64,000 nt of DNA, taken from assembly GCA_044237765.1 (NCBI GenBank), contig JBIIEQ010000009.1:1-64000 (forward strand), read 5' to 3'. The notes below the pieces were generated by a model. The model worked only from the letters and a program-made list of their open reading frames with translations. It did not search any database and had not been told where the DNA came from. Origin of the DNA: UBA6136 sp044237765 (GTDB taxonomy: Bacteria > Pseudomonadota > Gammaproteobacteria > Methylococcales > Methylococcaceae). The translations under genes and the position numbers were made by a program. This document shows positions 26,444 through 35,900 of the stretch, in pieces (the first letter of the stretch is position 1; each line of letters begins with the position of its first letter).

Positions 26444-29371
26444 ATGTCTGAACTCTCCAAGACCATAGCACTCATCGGCCTGCTGGCGCCTTTTGGCGCC
26501 GAAGCCTTGGGAATTGGAGATATCCGCTCACATTCCTCACTGAACCAGCCACTGAGCGCAGAGATTCCCCTTGTGCTGTCCGGAGGCGACAAGCTCAGCA
26601 ATATCCAGGTCCGATTGGCCAGCCCTGAAGCCTTCGAAAAGGCGAGCGTGGAACGACTCCACGCGCTCACACAACTTCAGTTCAAGCCCGTCGCCAAACC
26701 TAATGGGAGCCACACCATCCAGGTCAGTTCCCGTAACGTAATCCAGGACACTTTCCTGGATTTTCTGGTCGAGGTTGAGTCACCCCAAGGCACGGTACTC
26801 AGAGAGTTCACGCTGTTACTGGACCCCTCGCGAGCAGTGAGCCAAGCGTCATCACCAATCCGACCATCCAGTACTTATGACCTGCCTTATCAGCCCGATC
26901 AGAACTGGGGAGGCAGTCGTTACGATGAATCTGAAGGCTACGACCGTGCCGACAAAGCGCCGAAAACTCATTACCCTACCCCCGACAGCTCGAACGCCAC
27001 GCCGCCGATCCAATTCACCGGCGAGACTTACGGCCCGGTTCGCCGCAGGGAAAAACTGACCGACATAGCCAGCCGTATGCAGAGACCGGCTGCTGTCACT
27101 CGAGAGCAGATGGCGACCGGACTTTTTCTGGCCAATCCTCGTGCGTTCAAGCGAACCATGAACAGCCTCAGGGCCGGGAGTATCCTGCGGATTCCAACCG
27201 AGGAGTACCTGTCGCAGATTAATCCCGGAGAGGCGAATCAGACCCTTGCCAAACGTTTGGGTCAGTCACCAAACGGCTGGGAAAGTGAAAAGCCTATCAA
27301 TGCACCGGCAAGAACCGGTGGCGGTGCCGTAGCCGAAGTGTCCTCTCGCATTCCCTCCGCCCTCAAGAAGGAGAATGAGGAACTGCGTGAGCAGCTCTTA
27401 CAGCTGGAGCAACGACTGGAGGAGGCCCAGCGAATGCTAGCACTGAAAAACGCGGAACTGGCGACCCTCCACAGCCATGAAGCATCAATACCAGCCACGA
27501 TGGCGGAGGCATCAAACCCGGCGGAGGCGCTGCTTCAAGCGAACCCGCCCGCTCTCGAGTCCACCCAGAAGACCCAGACCGTGCCTTTGCCCGTGGACGT
27601 GAAAGCGACGGAACCCGCGACACCCGTTCAGCCGGCACCTAGTGTCCCAGAGACTAAACGGGTGCCAGTGCAACCCCCCAAACCGGTTCCGGCAGCCCCC
27701 GCACCCGCCACCAATGCGGAGACAACCTATTCCATGGAAAGCCTCATGGCGCCGGTATTCTGGCAGGCCAGCGGCGCGCTGACCGCCTTGGGGCTAGCCG
27801 CCTGGCTCTATCGCCGGCGACGCAACAGTACTGAACCGAGCGATAACCCGGCCGATTCCGTTGCGGCTAGCAAGCCTGATGAAACGACCCTGACGTCTGC
27901 AGTTCCATCCTTATCATCCGCTACCGCCAATCGAGAGATATCATCGACGCCACCGGAAAGCCCAATCACTACGGATGTCCTCGACCCCCTATGGGAAACG
28001 GATGTCTATTTGCGCTACGGTCGTTTCACCCAAGCCGAAGCCTTGATGCGGGAAACGCTCAAGAATGAACCGGGGCGGGATGATCTGAAGCAAAAACTTT
28101 TCGAGGTGCTCCATCTGGCCAACAAGTCAGAGGCCTTGACCGAGTATTTCCAGGAACTTAAATCCGACAAACCAGACTTCGACGATGCATTCTGGCTGCC
28201 GATGCAGGCCATGAAGCCCGAACTTTTCCCCATTACAGCACCGTCAATGAGTGACTCGCTCGAGCATGTCATGCTCAGCGAAATTCAGCCGGCGGCCGAC
28301 GCAATCATCGCCGGAGAAATTGAATTGCATCCGGTATCGAGCAAGCTTGAGCCATCGTTGCAAGCGCTTGATCTGGACAATACCGACTTCACAGCCGAAC
28401 TTCGCGCATTGGAAGAAGCATCGACCCGCCTTTCACCTCAGACCGATATTGGCGGACCCATTGCCCTCGAGTCAGATCTCGGTGCCGATCTCGAAAATGC
28501 GGACGGTATTGATGATGTCGATGAAATACCGGATACAGGATTTTCGACGACCTCCTCCGAAATCGATGATCTTGTTTCCGAGCTGATCGCATCCGCCAAA
28601 CCCGACAGCGCAGTGCCTGAACAGCATGAAACCGCACTCCTTGACCCCGATGACAGCGGATTTGAGGAAGAGCTGCAGACACTGGAAACACATTATAGGG
28701 ATGTAGAACCGGAGGCTAAATCCACAGCCGAATTGACCTTGACCCAGGCCATTAACGGCGCAGACGAAGCCGATCAGGCTGCAGCGACTCAGGATTTGGA
28801 CAACCTCCTGACGTTTGACACATCGGAACTGAATCTTGAGTTCAATCAGATCAATGAACCCGCGAGTTCGTCGGAGCTCAAGCTTGAAAACCTGATTCCC
28901 TTTGACACATCGGATCTCGATGCCACACTAGCCGCCGTATCGTTCAAGCCCAGCAGAAAGGAATCTGCGCCGTTTAGCCTGACGCCACCTTCGAACAATA
29001 TAGAAATGGATGAACTGCTTACAGGCACGCAGCAGCCCCCCAGGGCTGCCGGCAAGGAGTCATTTGGCTCGCTGGATTTTGAACTGGAGTTGATCGATCC
29101 GGTAGCATCAACGACAGGCGAAACCGGCGGGCCCAAGGTTTCTGGATCCCTGGATAGTCAAGTCGGGACCGAAACAGATGATTTCGAAAAGCGGCTCGTG
29201 GAGGCCAGGCAGCTGGCTGAGCGAAATGAGAAATCGGCTGCGAGATCCATTCTTCAGGAAATACAACAACGCGGGAGCGCCGATCAAAAGGCGGCGGCTG
29301 ACGAGTTACTGAACGAGATCACCAAGGTTCGTCTGTCGCTGGTCACGCCAGTCTCGAGAAAAGTGTCCTAG
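26444..29371 (+). CDS. fimV: FimV/HubP-family polar assembly protein
   Basis: A 975-residue protein. The N-terminus has a short signal-like segment and the FimV domain (LGIGDIRSHSSLNQPLSAEI, then IQVRLASPEAF). A weak LysM-like stretch occurs near residues 200-260. A coiled coil (KKENEELREQLLQLEQRLEE, about 305-345), a Pro/Ala linker and one transmembrane helix near 434-455 (SGALTALGLAAWLYRRRR) follow. The cytoplasmic part is highly acidic and contains a TPR-like region (YGRFTQAEALMRETL). The C-terminus (RLVEARQLAERNEKSAARSI) is the FimV tail. FimV organises the cell pole, type IV pili and twitching. The asd-fimV order supports the call. Confidence 0.88.
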   Translation: MSELSKTIALIGLLAPFGAEALGIGDIRSHSSLNQPLSAEIPLVLSGGDKLSNIQVRLASPEAFEKASVERLHALTQLQFKPVAKPNGSHTIQVSSRNVIQDTFLDFLVEVESPQGTVLREFTLLLDPSRAVSQASSPIRPSSTYDLPYQPDQNWGGSRYDESEGYDRADKAPKTHYPTPDSSNATPPIQFTGETYGPVRRREKLTDIASRMQRPAAVTREQMATGLFLANPRAFKRTMNSLRAGSILRIPTEEYLSQINPGEANQTLAKRLGQSPNGWESEKPINAPARTGGGAVAEVSSRIPSALKKENEELREQLLQLEQRLEEAQRMLALKNAELATLHSHEASIPATMAEASNPAEALLQANPPALESTQKTQTVPLPVDVKATEPATPVQPAPSVPETKRVPVQPPKPVPAAPAPATNAETTYSMESLMAPVFWQASGALTALGLAAWLYRRRRNSTEPSDNPADSVAASKPDETTLTSAVPSLSSATANREISSTPPESPITTDVLDPLWETDVYLRYGRFTQAEALMRETLKNEPGRDDLKQKLFEVLHLANKSEALTEYFQELKSDKPDFDDAFWLPMQAMKPELFPITAPSMSDSLEHVMLSEIQPAADAIIAGEIELHPVSSKLEPSLQALDLDNTDFTAELRALEEASTRLSPQTDIGGPIALESDLGADLENADGIDDVDEIPDTGFSTTSSEIDDLVSELIASAKPDSAVPEQHETALLDPDDSGFEEELQTLETHYRDVEPEAKSTAELTLTQAINGADEADQAAATQDLDNLLTFDTSELNLEFNQINEPASSSELKLENLIPFDTSDLDATLAAVSFKPSRKESAPFSLTPPSNNIEMDELLTGTQQPPRAAGKESFGSLDFELELIDPVASTTGETGGPKVSGSLDSQVGTETDDFEKRLVEARQLAERNEKSAARSILQEIQQRGSADQKAAADELLNEITKVRLSLVTPVSRKVS

Positions 29372-29436
29372 TCCACACCACCTGCCTCAAAGTTCAGACG
29401 CGCAAAGCGTGTGACCGATGACCGCAACCACGTGAA

Positions 29437-29940
29437 TCAGCGAATCAATGGCTTATCCGGCAACCGCGAAGCCCCTTTGAAGCCGTTTTGTCGCCAGGCC
29501 TCATACAAAACCAGAGCAACCGCATTCGAGAGATTCAAGCTTCTGTTGCCGGGCATCATCGGGATGAACAATCGTTGCGGCTCAGGCAAGGTCTCCAGAA
29601 AATCCAGCGAAAGCCCACGCGTTTCCGGACCGAAAACCAAGGCATCGCCCGGGCTGAAAATTGCTTCAGCATAGGGCAATGAGCCCTTGGTCGAAAGCGC
29701 AAAAATCCGGCCAGGCCCCGCCGTGGATCGAAAGTCGACGAAGCTAGCATGCTCCTGCAGATCTGCATATTCGTGATAATCCAACCCGGCCCGCTTGAGC
29801 CGGGCATCCTCCAGCGTGAAACCCAAGGGATGAACCAGATGTAATTGCGCCCCCGTATTGGCGCACAGCCGGATCACATTGCCGGTATTTGGTGGTATTT
29901 CCGGCTCGATCAACACCACGTTAAACACAGAGCACCCCAT
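29437..29940 (-). CDS. trmL: tRNA (cytidine/uridine-34 2'-O-)-methyltransferase
   Basis: A 167-residue SPOUT methyltransferase. Conserved pieces are LIEPEIPPNTGNVIRLCANT at the start, VFGPETRGL in the middle and IPMMPGNRSLNLSNAVA at the end, which builds the trefoil-knot SAM site. It 2'-O-methylates the wobble nucleotide of tRNA-Leu isoacceptors. The ATG at 29940 adds four residues before the usual MFNVVL-like start. Convergent with fimV, 65 bases apart, and the intervening DNA shows no clear terminator. Confidence 0.93.
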   Translation of the reverse strand: MGCSVFNVVLIEPEIPPNTGNVIRLCANTGAQLHLVHPLGFTLEDARLKRAGLDYHEYADLQEHASFVDFRSTAGPGRIFALSTKGSLPYAEAIFSPGDALVFGPETRGLSLDFLETLPEPQRLFIPMMPGNRSLNLSNAVALVLYEAWRQNGFKGASRLPDKPLIR

Positions 29941-30023
29941 CCTGGTTCACATCGATCCCTTCCACTCCGGCCAGCCGTTGCATATTTCTCACTTCAACTG
30001 GAGTCACAAACGCGCAGCCCCAA

Positions 30024-32051
30024 CTAACGTAATTTAAAGTTCGAAATCTCGCTCCTCAGTTCATCAATGGCCCCTTCCAGTCGCTGAGTGGCGCTGGTAG
30101 TTTCTTCCAGGGCCTGAGCCGAGACTCTGACGCTGTCAGTCAGGCTGACCATGGAGTCGCGGATTTGCTTGGCACCGGCCGACTGCGAGCGCATGCCTTC
30201 GTGGACGGCATCAAACTGCGGTAACAGGGCCTGAATCTGCTGGATGATCTCGGCAAAGCGGAGACTGATGTCGTGGGTGTCGCTGACACTGCGGCTGACC
30301 TGTTCGGAGAACTTGTCCATCTCCATGACGCCGCCGGTGACGGAGTCCTGCATTTCCTTGACCATCTGCTCGATGTCGAGCGTGGCGACGGCAGTCTGAT
30401 CGGCCAGTCGACGGATTTCCCGGGCCAGCACGGCAAAACCCAGACCATATTCCCCGGCCTTCTCGGCCTCGATCGAGGCATTCAGGGAGAGGAGATTAGT
30501 CTGGTCGGCAATCTTGGTGATGGTGGTGGTGACACTGCTGATGGTGTTGGCCTTCTCGTTGATCAAGCCGAGTCGTGAGGAGATGGAATGGGTGGCATCG
30601 GCCAGAGTGCGCATGGCGCCCTCCATGTCACCCAGCGAGGACTGTCCGGAGTTGGCCAGTTCGGTGGTGTGATCAGCGACCTCGGTGATGCCGGACATGG
30701 TGCTGAGCAATTCCTCGGAGGTGGCCGAGATTTCCTTGGTCGCGGCGGCAATCTCGGTGGTGGTGGACCCGAGGTTACTGACCTCTTCACTCTGGGTCTT
30801 GGTCATGGCACTGAGACTGTTGGCAGTGGACACCAGGTCAATGGTCGAGCGCTGCACCTGACCGATCAGGGAATTGAGGTAATTCACCATCTGGCCGAGG
30901 GCGTTGATCAGCTTGCTGATTTCATCGCTGCCTTCGGCCGAGAGGGTGGCGGAGAGGTCGCCCGAGGCGACGCGCTCGGCAGTCAGCGCGGCTTCATGAA
31001 CCGGCTGCAGGAGTCTCCGGGTAAAGGCCATCAGCAGCATACCGCCCAACACCAGCAAGATCGCCGCCGCAATGGCCGCAAACAAGATCTCGCGAAAAAG
31101 CAGCTGATCCAGCAGGGCCGTGGACATATGTACAAGAATGGCGCCGCTGGCCCGCGCCGGATTCTCGGCGACACCCTCCTTCCCGGGCAAGGTATTCGCC
31201 GTGTTGTCGGATTGTTTGCCCGGTTCCAGTGACGCCGCAACCGCAATGTAACCGGGATGGATCCGGCTCTTTGATGCCCGGTTCTCCATGACTTCAGCCA
31301 GCAATTCCCGATCCTCGGGAGTCAGGTCCCGGTGCATCTTATCTTGAAGGTTGCTGGAAAAACCCTCGATCTCGAGGCGTTGATCGACCACCCAGACCTG
31401 CTGAATCGAATCCTCGCGGATGACCTGATCCAGCAATTCCTGAACGCCCAGCGATTTGCGCAACTGCATCAGCCTTTCCCCGTCCATTCCTACCTGGACA
31501 ATGCGGGGGCGATCGACGCCATTCACGCCTACATACTTGAAAGCACGACCATCGACTTCACGGGGTTTCAACGCCTGCACCACCGATGTCGGGTTCTTGG
31601 CGGTGAGCAATGGCCAAAACTCTGAAGCCTGCGGCTGAGCAGCGGCATCGGGCGAAAACGTGAAATCAACGTCCGGCACCGTATGCAGATAGGCCCTACC
31701 CACCGAATCCGTTACCCAAACCTCAGCCAGATTGCCCGGACTCACCAGAGCCCGCAATCGCTGCGTGATCGCAGAGGCCGGTAATTTGCATTGCTCCGCA
31801 ACAGCCACCAGATGCGCCAGTATATTGGCTGATGTCACCAGGTCACTGGATACAACCTGCTCCGCGGCCTGTTCAACATGCTGGCTGACCTGGATACTGC
31901 GACTCAGCACGCTGACCAGCAACTGCCCGTCCTGCCCGGCCTGACGCAGAACGGTTTGCTTGGAGTAAAAACTCAAGCCCAGCGTCAGCACCAGCACAGA
32001 CAAGGCCATGAGTGGCAGAACGACCCACAACAGACGGGTTTGTAACCTCAT
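30024..32051 (-). CDS. WspA-like methyl-accepting chemotaxis protein
   Basis: A 675-residue transducer. ATG 32051 is used; a GTG at 32069 would add six residues. TM1 is near residues 5-27, then a periplasmic sensor of about 290 residues, TM2 near 330 (FAAIAAAILLVLGGMLLMAF), a HAMP domain and the signalling hairpin. The tip reads NLLSLNASIEAEKAGEYGLG followed by REIRRLADQTAVATLDIEQM. That ADQTAVAT... ending resembles Pseudomonas WspA, which senses surface contact and feeds a diguanylate cyclase. No cheA, cheW or wsp gene is nearby, so the pathway it serves is unknown. Confidence 0.85.
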   Translation of the reverse strand: MRLQTRLLWVVLPLMALSVLVLTLGLSFYSKQTVLRQAGQDGQLLVSVLSRSIQVSQHVEQAAEQVVSSDLVTSANILAHLVAVAEQCKLPASAITQRLRALVSPGNLAEVWVTDSVGRAYLHTVPDVDFTFSPDAAAQPQASEFWPLLTAKNPTSVVQALKPREVDGRAFKYVGVNGVDRPRIVQVGMDGERLMQLRKSLGVQELLDQVIREDSIQQVWVVDQRLEIEGFSSNLQDKMHRDLTPEDRELLAEVMENRASKSRIHPGYIAVAASLEPGKQSDNTANTLPGKEGVAENPARASGAILVHMSTALLDQLLFREILFAAIAAAILLVLGGMLLMAFTRRLLQPVHEAALTAERVASGDLSATLSAEGSDEISKLINALGQMVNYLNSLIGQVQRSTIDLVSTANSLSAMTKTQSEEVSNLGSTTTEIAAATKEISATSEELLSTMSGITEVADHTTELANSGQSSLGDMEGAMRTLADATHSISSRLGLINEKANTISSVTTTITKIADQTNLLSLNASIEAEKAGEYGLGFAVLAREIRRLADQTAVATLDIEQMVKEMQDSVTGGVMEMDKFSEQVSRSVSDTHDISLRFAEIIQQIQALLPQFDAVHEGMRSQSAGAKQIRDSMVSLTDSVRVSAQALEETTSATQRLEGAIDELRSEISNFKLR

Positions 32052-32245
32052 AAAGCGAAATCCGGGCACAAAAGTCGCATTTTACGCCTGCCCCGAATCA
32101 TTCGTGTGCTCCAGGTGCAAGCAGGGTTCAGAGGAGTGATGGCAAGCTGGCCACTGACGCCCTTTCGACCCACTAACCATTCCGGCTGATTTGTCCTAAA
32201 CTCGGCACCGTTATGTTCGCCCAAAATACAAATAACGAGGTCATC

Positions 32246-32779
32246 ATGCGCTTACGTTCCTTGATCCTGGCGATTGCTGCCACCGTCATCACAACCGGAT
32301 GCGCTTCCCAGGGAAATACCTTCAACCAAACCGTCATCACCGAACCGAAAACCAGCCTGGTCCGGGGTCATAGTATCTACATCGCCACACCGAAGAATGG
32401 GTGGTACGAGAATGTCGAATATCCAGGCTCAGGGCGTATCGCTGCCTCCAACATCCGTGCGGCATTCGCACGTTTTTCCGACCATGTGGTCGCTTCGGAC
32501 CAGTGCCAGGATCTGGCCTGTCTGAAGCGCACCAATCCCGGCGTTCGCAATGCTTATTTTGTCGTACCGGAAATCCTGCACTGGGAGAGTCGTGACAAAA
32601 ACTGGACAATGAGACCCGATGTAATCGAGGTCAAGATTTCCGTGTTTGATCACGATCACTCCAAAAGTGCCGCCTCGGCCATTCTGAGCAGCAAGAACAA
32701 AAACTCGCTCTTCAGCGGAGACCGTCCTCAGGACACGCTGCAGGACCCGGTCAACCGTTACGTGTCCTCGCTGTATTGA
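32246..32779 (+). CDS. DUF4823-like lipoprotein
   Basis: A 177-residue protein from ATG 32246, where a type II signal peptide begins and ends at lipobox TTGC, with Cys the likely lipidated residue. The body has GHSIYIATPKNGWYENVEYP and SNIRAAFARF, which resemble the DUF4823 lipoprotein family of unknown function. A two-cysteine loop (SDQCQDLACLKRTNPG) may form a disulfide. The C-terminus (DTLQDPVNRYVSSLY) is typical of this group. Divergent from the chemoreceptor gene; the GST gene follows 26 bases later. Confidence 0.65.
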   Translation: MRLRSLILAIAATVITTGCASQGNTFNQTVITEPKTSLVRGHSIYIATPKNGWYENVEYPGSGRIAASNIRAAFARFSDHVVASDQCQDLACLKRTNPGVRNAYFVVPEILHWESRDKNWTMRPDVIEVKISVFDHDHSKSAASAILSSKNKNSLFSGDRPQDTLQDPVNRYVSSLY

Positions 32780-32805
32780 TCAAACCCCAATCACCGAGAA
32801 CAACG

Positions 32806-33420
32806 ATGAAACTGTTCTTCACCCCTGGCGCCTGCTCGCTGGCCAGCCATATCGCCCTGCGTGAAGCGGGTTGTCCCTTCGATCTTGTGCGGGTCGATCT
32901 GGCCAGCGGCAAGACGGAAACGGGAGCGGATTTTCGCGCCATCAATCCCAAGGGCTACGTCCCTGTCCTGCTGCTGGACGACGGGCAATTGCTCACCGAA
33001 AACCAGGTGGTATTGCAATACGTGGCAGATCAGGCTCCCGGCAGTCATCTCGTCCCTGAGTTTGGCAGCCTTGCACGCTATCGACTGATGGAATGGCTGG
33101 CGTTCATCTCGACGGAACTTCACAAGGGTTTTAGTCCGCTGTGGAATCGGCACCTGCCGGAAGCTGCGCATCAACTCGCTCGCGAACAACTGGCGCGCCG
33201 CTTTGACAACATGGAAAATGCGCTTTCTGGACAGGAATGGGTTGGAGGCGACCACTTCAGCATCGCTGATGCCTATCTCTTCACCGTTCTCAGCTGGACG
33301 GCTTACCATCAGATCGACCTATCACCCTGGCCGAATTTGTTGGCTTTCCAGCAGCGCGTTGCCGCACGACCGGCGGTCAATGCCGCACTCAAGGCCGAGG
33401 GATTGACGCCTCCGGGGTGA
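32806..33420 (+). CDS. beta-class glutathione S-transferase
   Basis: A 204-residue GST from ATG 32806. The N-terminal thioredoxin fold has FTPGACSLASHIALRE with Cys10, the residue that marks beta-class bacterial GSTs, and the glutathione-binding TENQVVLQYVAD. The all-helical C-terminal domain has GDHFSIADAYLF, with the conserved Asp. Likely role is conjugation or reduction of electrophiles. Its 3' end overlaps the convergent CDF exporter gene by 32 bases. Confidence 0.9.
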   Translation: MKLFFTPGACSLASHIALREAGCPFDLVRVDLASGKTETGADFRAINPKGYVPVLLLDDGQLLTENQVVLQYVADQAPGSHLVPEFGSLARYRLMEWLAFISTELHKGFSPLWNRHLPEAAHQLAREQLARRFDNMENALSGQEWVGGDHFSIADAYLFTVLSWTAYHQIDLSPWPNLLAFQQRVAARPAVNAALKAEGLTPPG

Positions 33421-34384
33421 TGCCTCGGTTTCTACGGGAGACATCGCAATAAAGACTGTCGGGGCAACAGCCCAAAGTCTCGAACTGGAGCGTCGCGTGG
33501 TGGACACCATAATGGTGCTCCACCAACTCGGCGAGTCGGTCGCGGAGCAAGCCCGCTGCGCTGAGCGGCATGTCCTCGACCAGAATATGAGCAGACAGGA
33601 AACGGAGGTTTCGCGAGAGACTCCAGACGTGCAAGTCATGAACCCCCCGAACACCTTCAACCTGCATCAGATCACGCACCATCTCGCTCATCTCGATGTC
33701 GCGTGGGGTGCTTTCGAGCAGGATATCGACCACCTCGCGCACAATCAGCCAGGCATTCCACAGAATCAATCCGGCGATCAATACGCTGGCAAGGGGATCC
33801 AGCCAGTTTAGGCCGGTGAAATAAATACCAACGCCCGCCAGAATGGCTCCCACCGTTGATAGCACATCACCCATCAGGTGCAGAAAGGCGCTGCGCAGGT
33901 TGAGATCATGCTCTGCGCCATGGCTCACAAGCCAGGCAGTGACGAGGTTGACCACCAAGGCAATCGCCCCAACGCCAATGAGAAGGTCAGCCGCGACCGG
34001 CGCAGGGGACTGGAAGCGCTGCCAGGCTTCGAAACAGATGCCGGCGGCAATGAAGGCGAGCGTGGTGGAATTGGCAAGCGCCGCAAGAATGCCGACACGA
34101 TGATAGCCATAGGTCTTGCCGGCATGTGCCGGACGATCGGCCAGATGCAGTGCATACCAGGACAAGGCCAGGGCCAGCACATCCGTGACGTTATGAGCCG
34201 CATCGGTAAGCAGCGCCAGACTGTTCGCCATCGTGCCGGCAATCACTTCAACTACCACGAATCCCAGGGTCAGCAGCAGCGACAACATCATCCGAATACG
34301 GGTCTGCTTCCCATCCGGAACTGGATGGATTTCGTGATGCGAATGATGATGGCCGTTCACAGTCTTCGATTTCCTCTGTTTCAA
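33389..34384 (-). CDS. cation diffusion facilitator, CzcD/ZitB-type metal exporter
   Basis: A 331-residue antiporter with a His-rich start (HHHSHHEIH), six predicted transmembrane helices and a C-terminal cytoplasmic domain. Metal-site positions are visible in LLTDAAHNVTDVLALAL (Asp and His of helix II) and in FLHLMGDVLSTVGAI (helix V). The His loop and sequence style fit the Zn/Cd/Co exporters CzcD and ZitB. It exports divalent metal in exchange for H+ or K+. The C-terminus overlaps the gst 3' end. Together with copA it gives the strain export of two classes of metal. Confidence 0.9.
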   Translation of the reverse strand: MKQRKSKTVNGHHHSHHEIHPVPDGKQTRIRMMLSLLLTLGFVVVEVIAGTMANSLALLTDAAHNVTDVLALALSWYALHLADRPAHAGKTYGYHRVGILAALANSTTLAFIAAGICFEAWQRFQSPAPVAADLLIGVGAIALVVNLVTAWLVSHGAEHDLNLRSAFLHLMGDVLSTVGAILAGVGIYFTGLNWLDPLASVLIAGLILWNAWLIVREVVDILLESTPRDIEMSEMVRDLMQVEGVRGVHDLHVWSLSRNLRFLSAHILVEDMPLSAAGLLRDRLAELVEHHYGVHHATLQFETLGCCPDSLYCDVSRRNRGITPEASIPRP

Positions 34385-34513
34385 TCGCTCAAGTAGCCGC
34401 TGACTCTAGCCGCCTGTTCACGAGGTCTTGTCATCATGACCCTGAAAATCCTACTGGGTCATACTATCATCAGAATGTTGTTTTTCGTTCGTCACCTTGC
34501 GGGGCCCCAACTC

Positions 34514-35332
34514 ATGTTTCGTGCATTTTTACTGACAGGCCTTGTCGGCTTCTGGTTCATTACCAGCAGCCCCGTCATGGCCGCCAGCACATTGACTTAC
34601 TCGGTCAAGCAGGGTGGGCACAAAGCCGTGCAAACCGTGAATATTCAGGACGGACAAGTCTGGATCACTCACGCCGGTGGCGACAGCAAAACGGATGTGC
34701 TGTTTGATCGCGCGACGGATCAATGGGTGTTGATCGATCATCGAAACCAAAGTTACACCCCGGTGAATGAGGAGACGGTGCGCAAGCTCAGCGCTCAAAT
34801 TGAAGACATGTTGCCACTGGTCCAGGGGCTGGGTGATCAGATTCGACGGTTGAATCCTCAACAGCGAGCCAAATGGGAGAAGATGCTCAACGGTTTTCCA
34901 CTGGATGCATTCGATCAGGCACGGCAAGAAATCAAGGCCTCGCATCTGAAACCCAAGGGAAAAGCCCAGACCATCGCCGGTGTCCGTTGCGAAACGATGC
35001 AGTTGAGGGCGGGCCATGCCGGCGATCTGGAGTTTTGCCTGGCGAAACCTGAGGCGTTGGGTCTGACGGCGGAGGATGCCGAGACGCTTCAAGCCTTGAC
35101 CAGCTTTACCCAACGCCTGGCGCAGAAAGCTCATGGACTTGCCTCGCGTTTCGGGCTGGCCATCGCCCAAAGCGATCTGAACAAACTGGCTGGAATTCCC
35201 ATCATGCTCCGGAATACCAAAGGTCAACACCCGCTTTCCATGACCCTGGATCATGCCGAAAAAATCACAACGCCCCTCAAACCGCTGCAGATCCCTGAAA
35301 ATTATCAGCCACAGAAACTCAGGCTTTGGTAA
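34514..35332 (+). CDS. secreted protein of unknown function
   Basis: A 272-residue protein. ATG 34514 begins a good signal peptide (MFRAFLLTGLVGFWF, cleavage near VMAAS); the longer frame from 34436 buries it. The mature part begins TLTYSVKQGG and resembles beta-rich periplasmic proteins of the DUF4412 kind, with a helical middle region and a two-cysteine pair (VRCETMQL and LEFCLAKPE). The fold assignment is a guess. It is divergent from the CDF exporter and its 3' end overlaps the convergent membrane-protein gene by 14 bases. Confidence 0.55.
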   Translation: MFRAFLLTGLVGFWFITSSPVMAASTLTYSVKQGGHKAVQTVNIQDGQVWITHAGGDSKTDVLFDRATDQWVLIDHRNQSYTPVNEETVRKLSAQIEDMLPLVQGLGDQIRRLNPQQRAKWEKMLNGFPLDAFDQARQEIKASHLKPKGKAQTIAGVRCETMQLRAGHAGDLEFCLAKPEALGLTAEDAETLQALTSFTQRLAQKAHGLASRFGLAIAQSDLNKLAGIPIMLRNTKGQHPLSMTLDHAEKITTPLKPLQIPENYQPQKLRLW

Positions 35333-35900
35333 TTGGAGAACGCGGGCTCGGCCTTGCTTTTCCCGCCTCTACTGGAACTTTGGGGTGATGTGACCGTTTT
35401 TTGGACTGCGCATGTTTCAAGCCGGTTCGCTGCGACCATAGCGAAGCCGACACCAACACGATCATCACCCCAAGACTGATCTCCAGGCTCACAAACATGG
35501 CGATCTTGAAGTAGGCAAACCCGGGGTGGGCGAATCGAACCAGCCAGCCAGCGACTTCATCCCCTATCGCGGAAAAATAGACCAGCCCACTCAGCACGAT
35601 CTTCAGCATCACCGGCAAATTGGCGAACAAGAGCAGGTGCGTCAGCGTGACGGCCAGCATACCCATGGAAAACATATGGGCATGGGAGACTTCCAGCAAA
35701 CTCTGGTAGCTGCGGGGCTCCGTAAAGCGGGTTTCGGAGCCAAGGTAATACTCCACTACCGATGCCGCACTCAGATCCATCTTGTGAAAATACATCAGGC
35801 CAATGCTGATCCATAGCACCAGCATGTAGACCAGAAACAACAGAACGATGGTGTTGAGCAGCAACTGACGGTTCTGCTCCCCCGTAACAAAATAGCGCAT
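35319..35900 (-). CDS. four-helix membrane partner of the FMN-binding protein
   Basis: A 193-residue protein with four predicted transmembrane segments (about residues 12-38, 66-96, 97-125, 128-155) and a basic C-terminal tail. Histidines lie in the second segment in the pattern SHAHMFSMG...TLTHLLLF, spaced so that they could hold heme. No family name is recognised. Its start shares a base with the stop of the FMN-binding gene upstream (TGATG), so the two are translationally coupled. I infer it passes electrons between the membrane and the periplasmic flavoprotein. Confidence 0.6.
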   Translation of the reverse strand: MRYFVTGEQNRQLLLNTIVLLFLVYMLVLWISIGLMYFHKMDLSAASVVEYYLGSETRFTEPRSYQSLLEVSHAHMFSMGMLAVTLTHLLLFANLPVMLKIVLSGLVYFSAIGDEVAGWLVRFAHPGFAYFKIAMFVSLEISLGVMIVLVSASLWSQRTGLKHAQSKKRSHHPKVPVEAGKARPSPRSPITKA

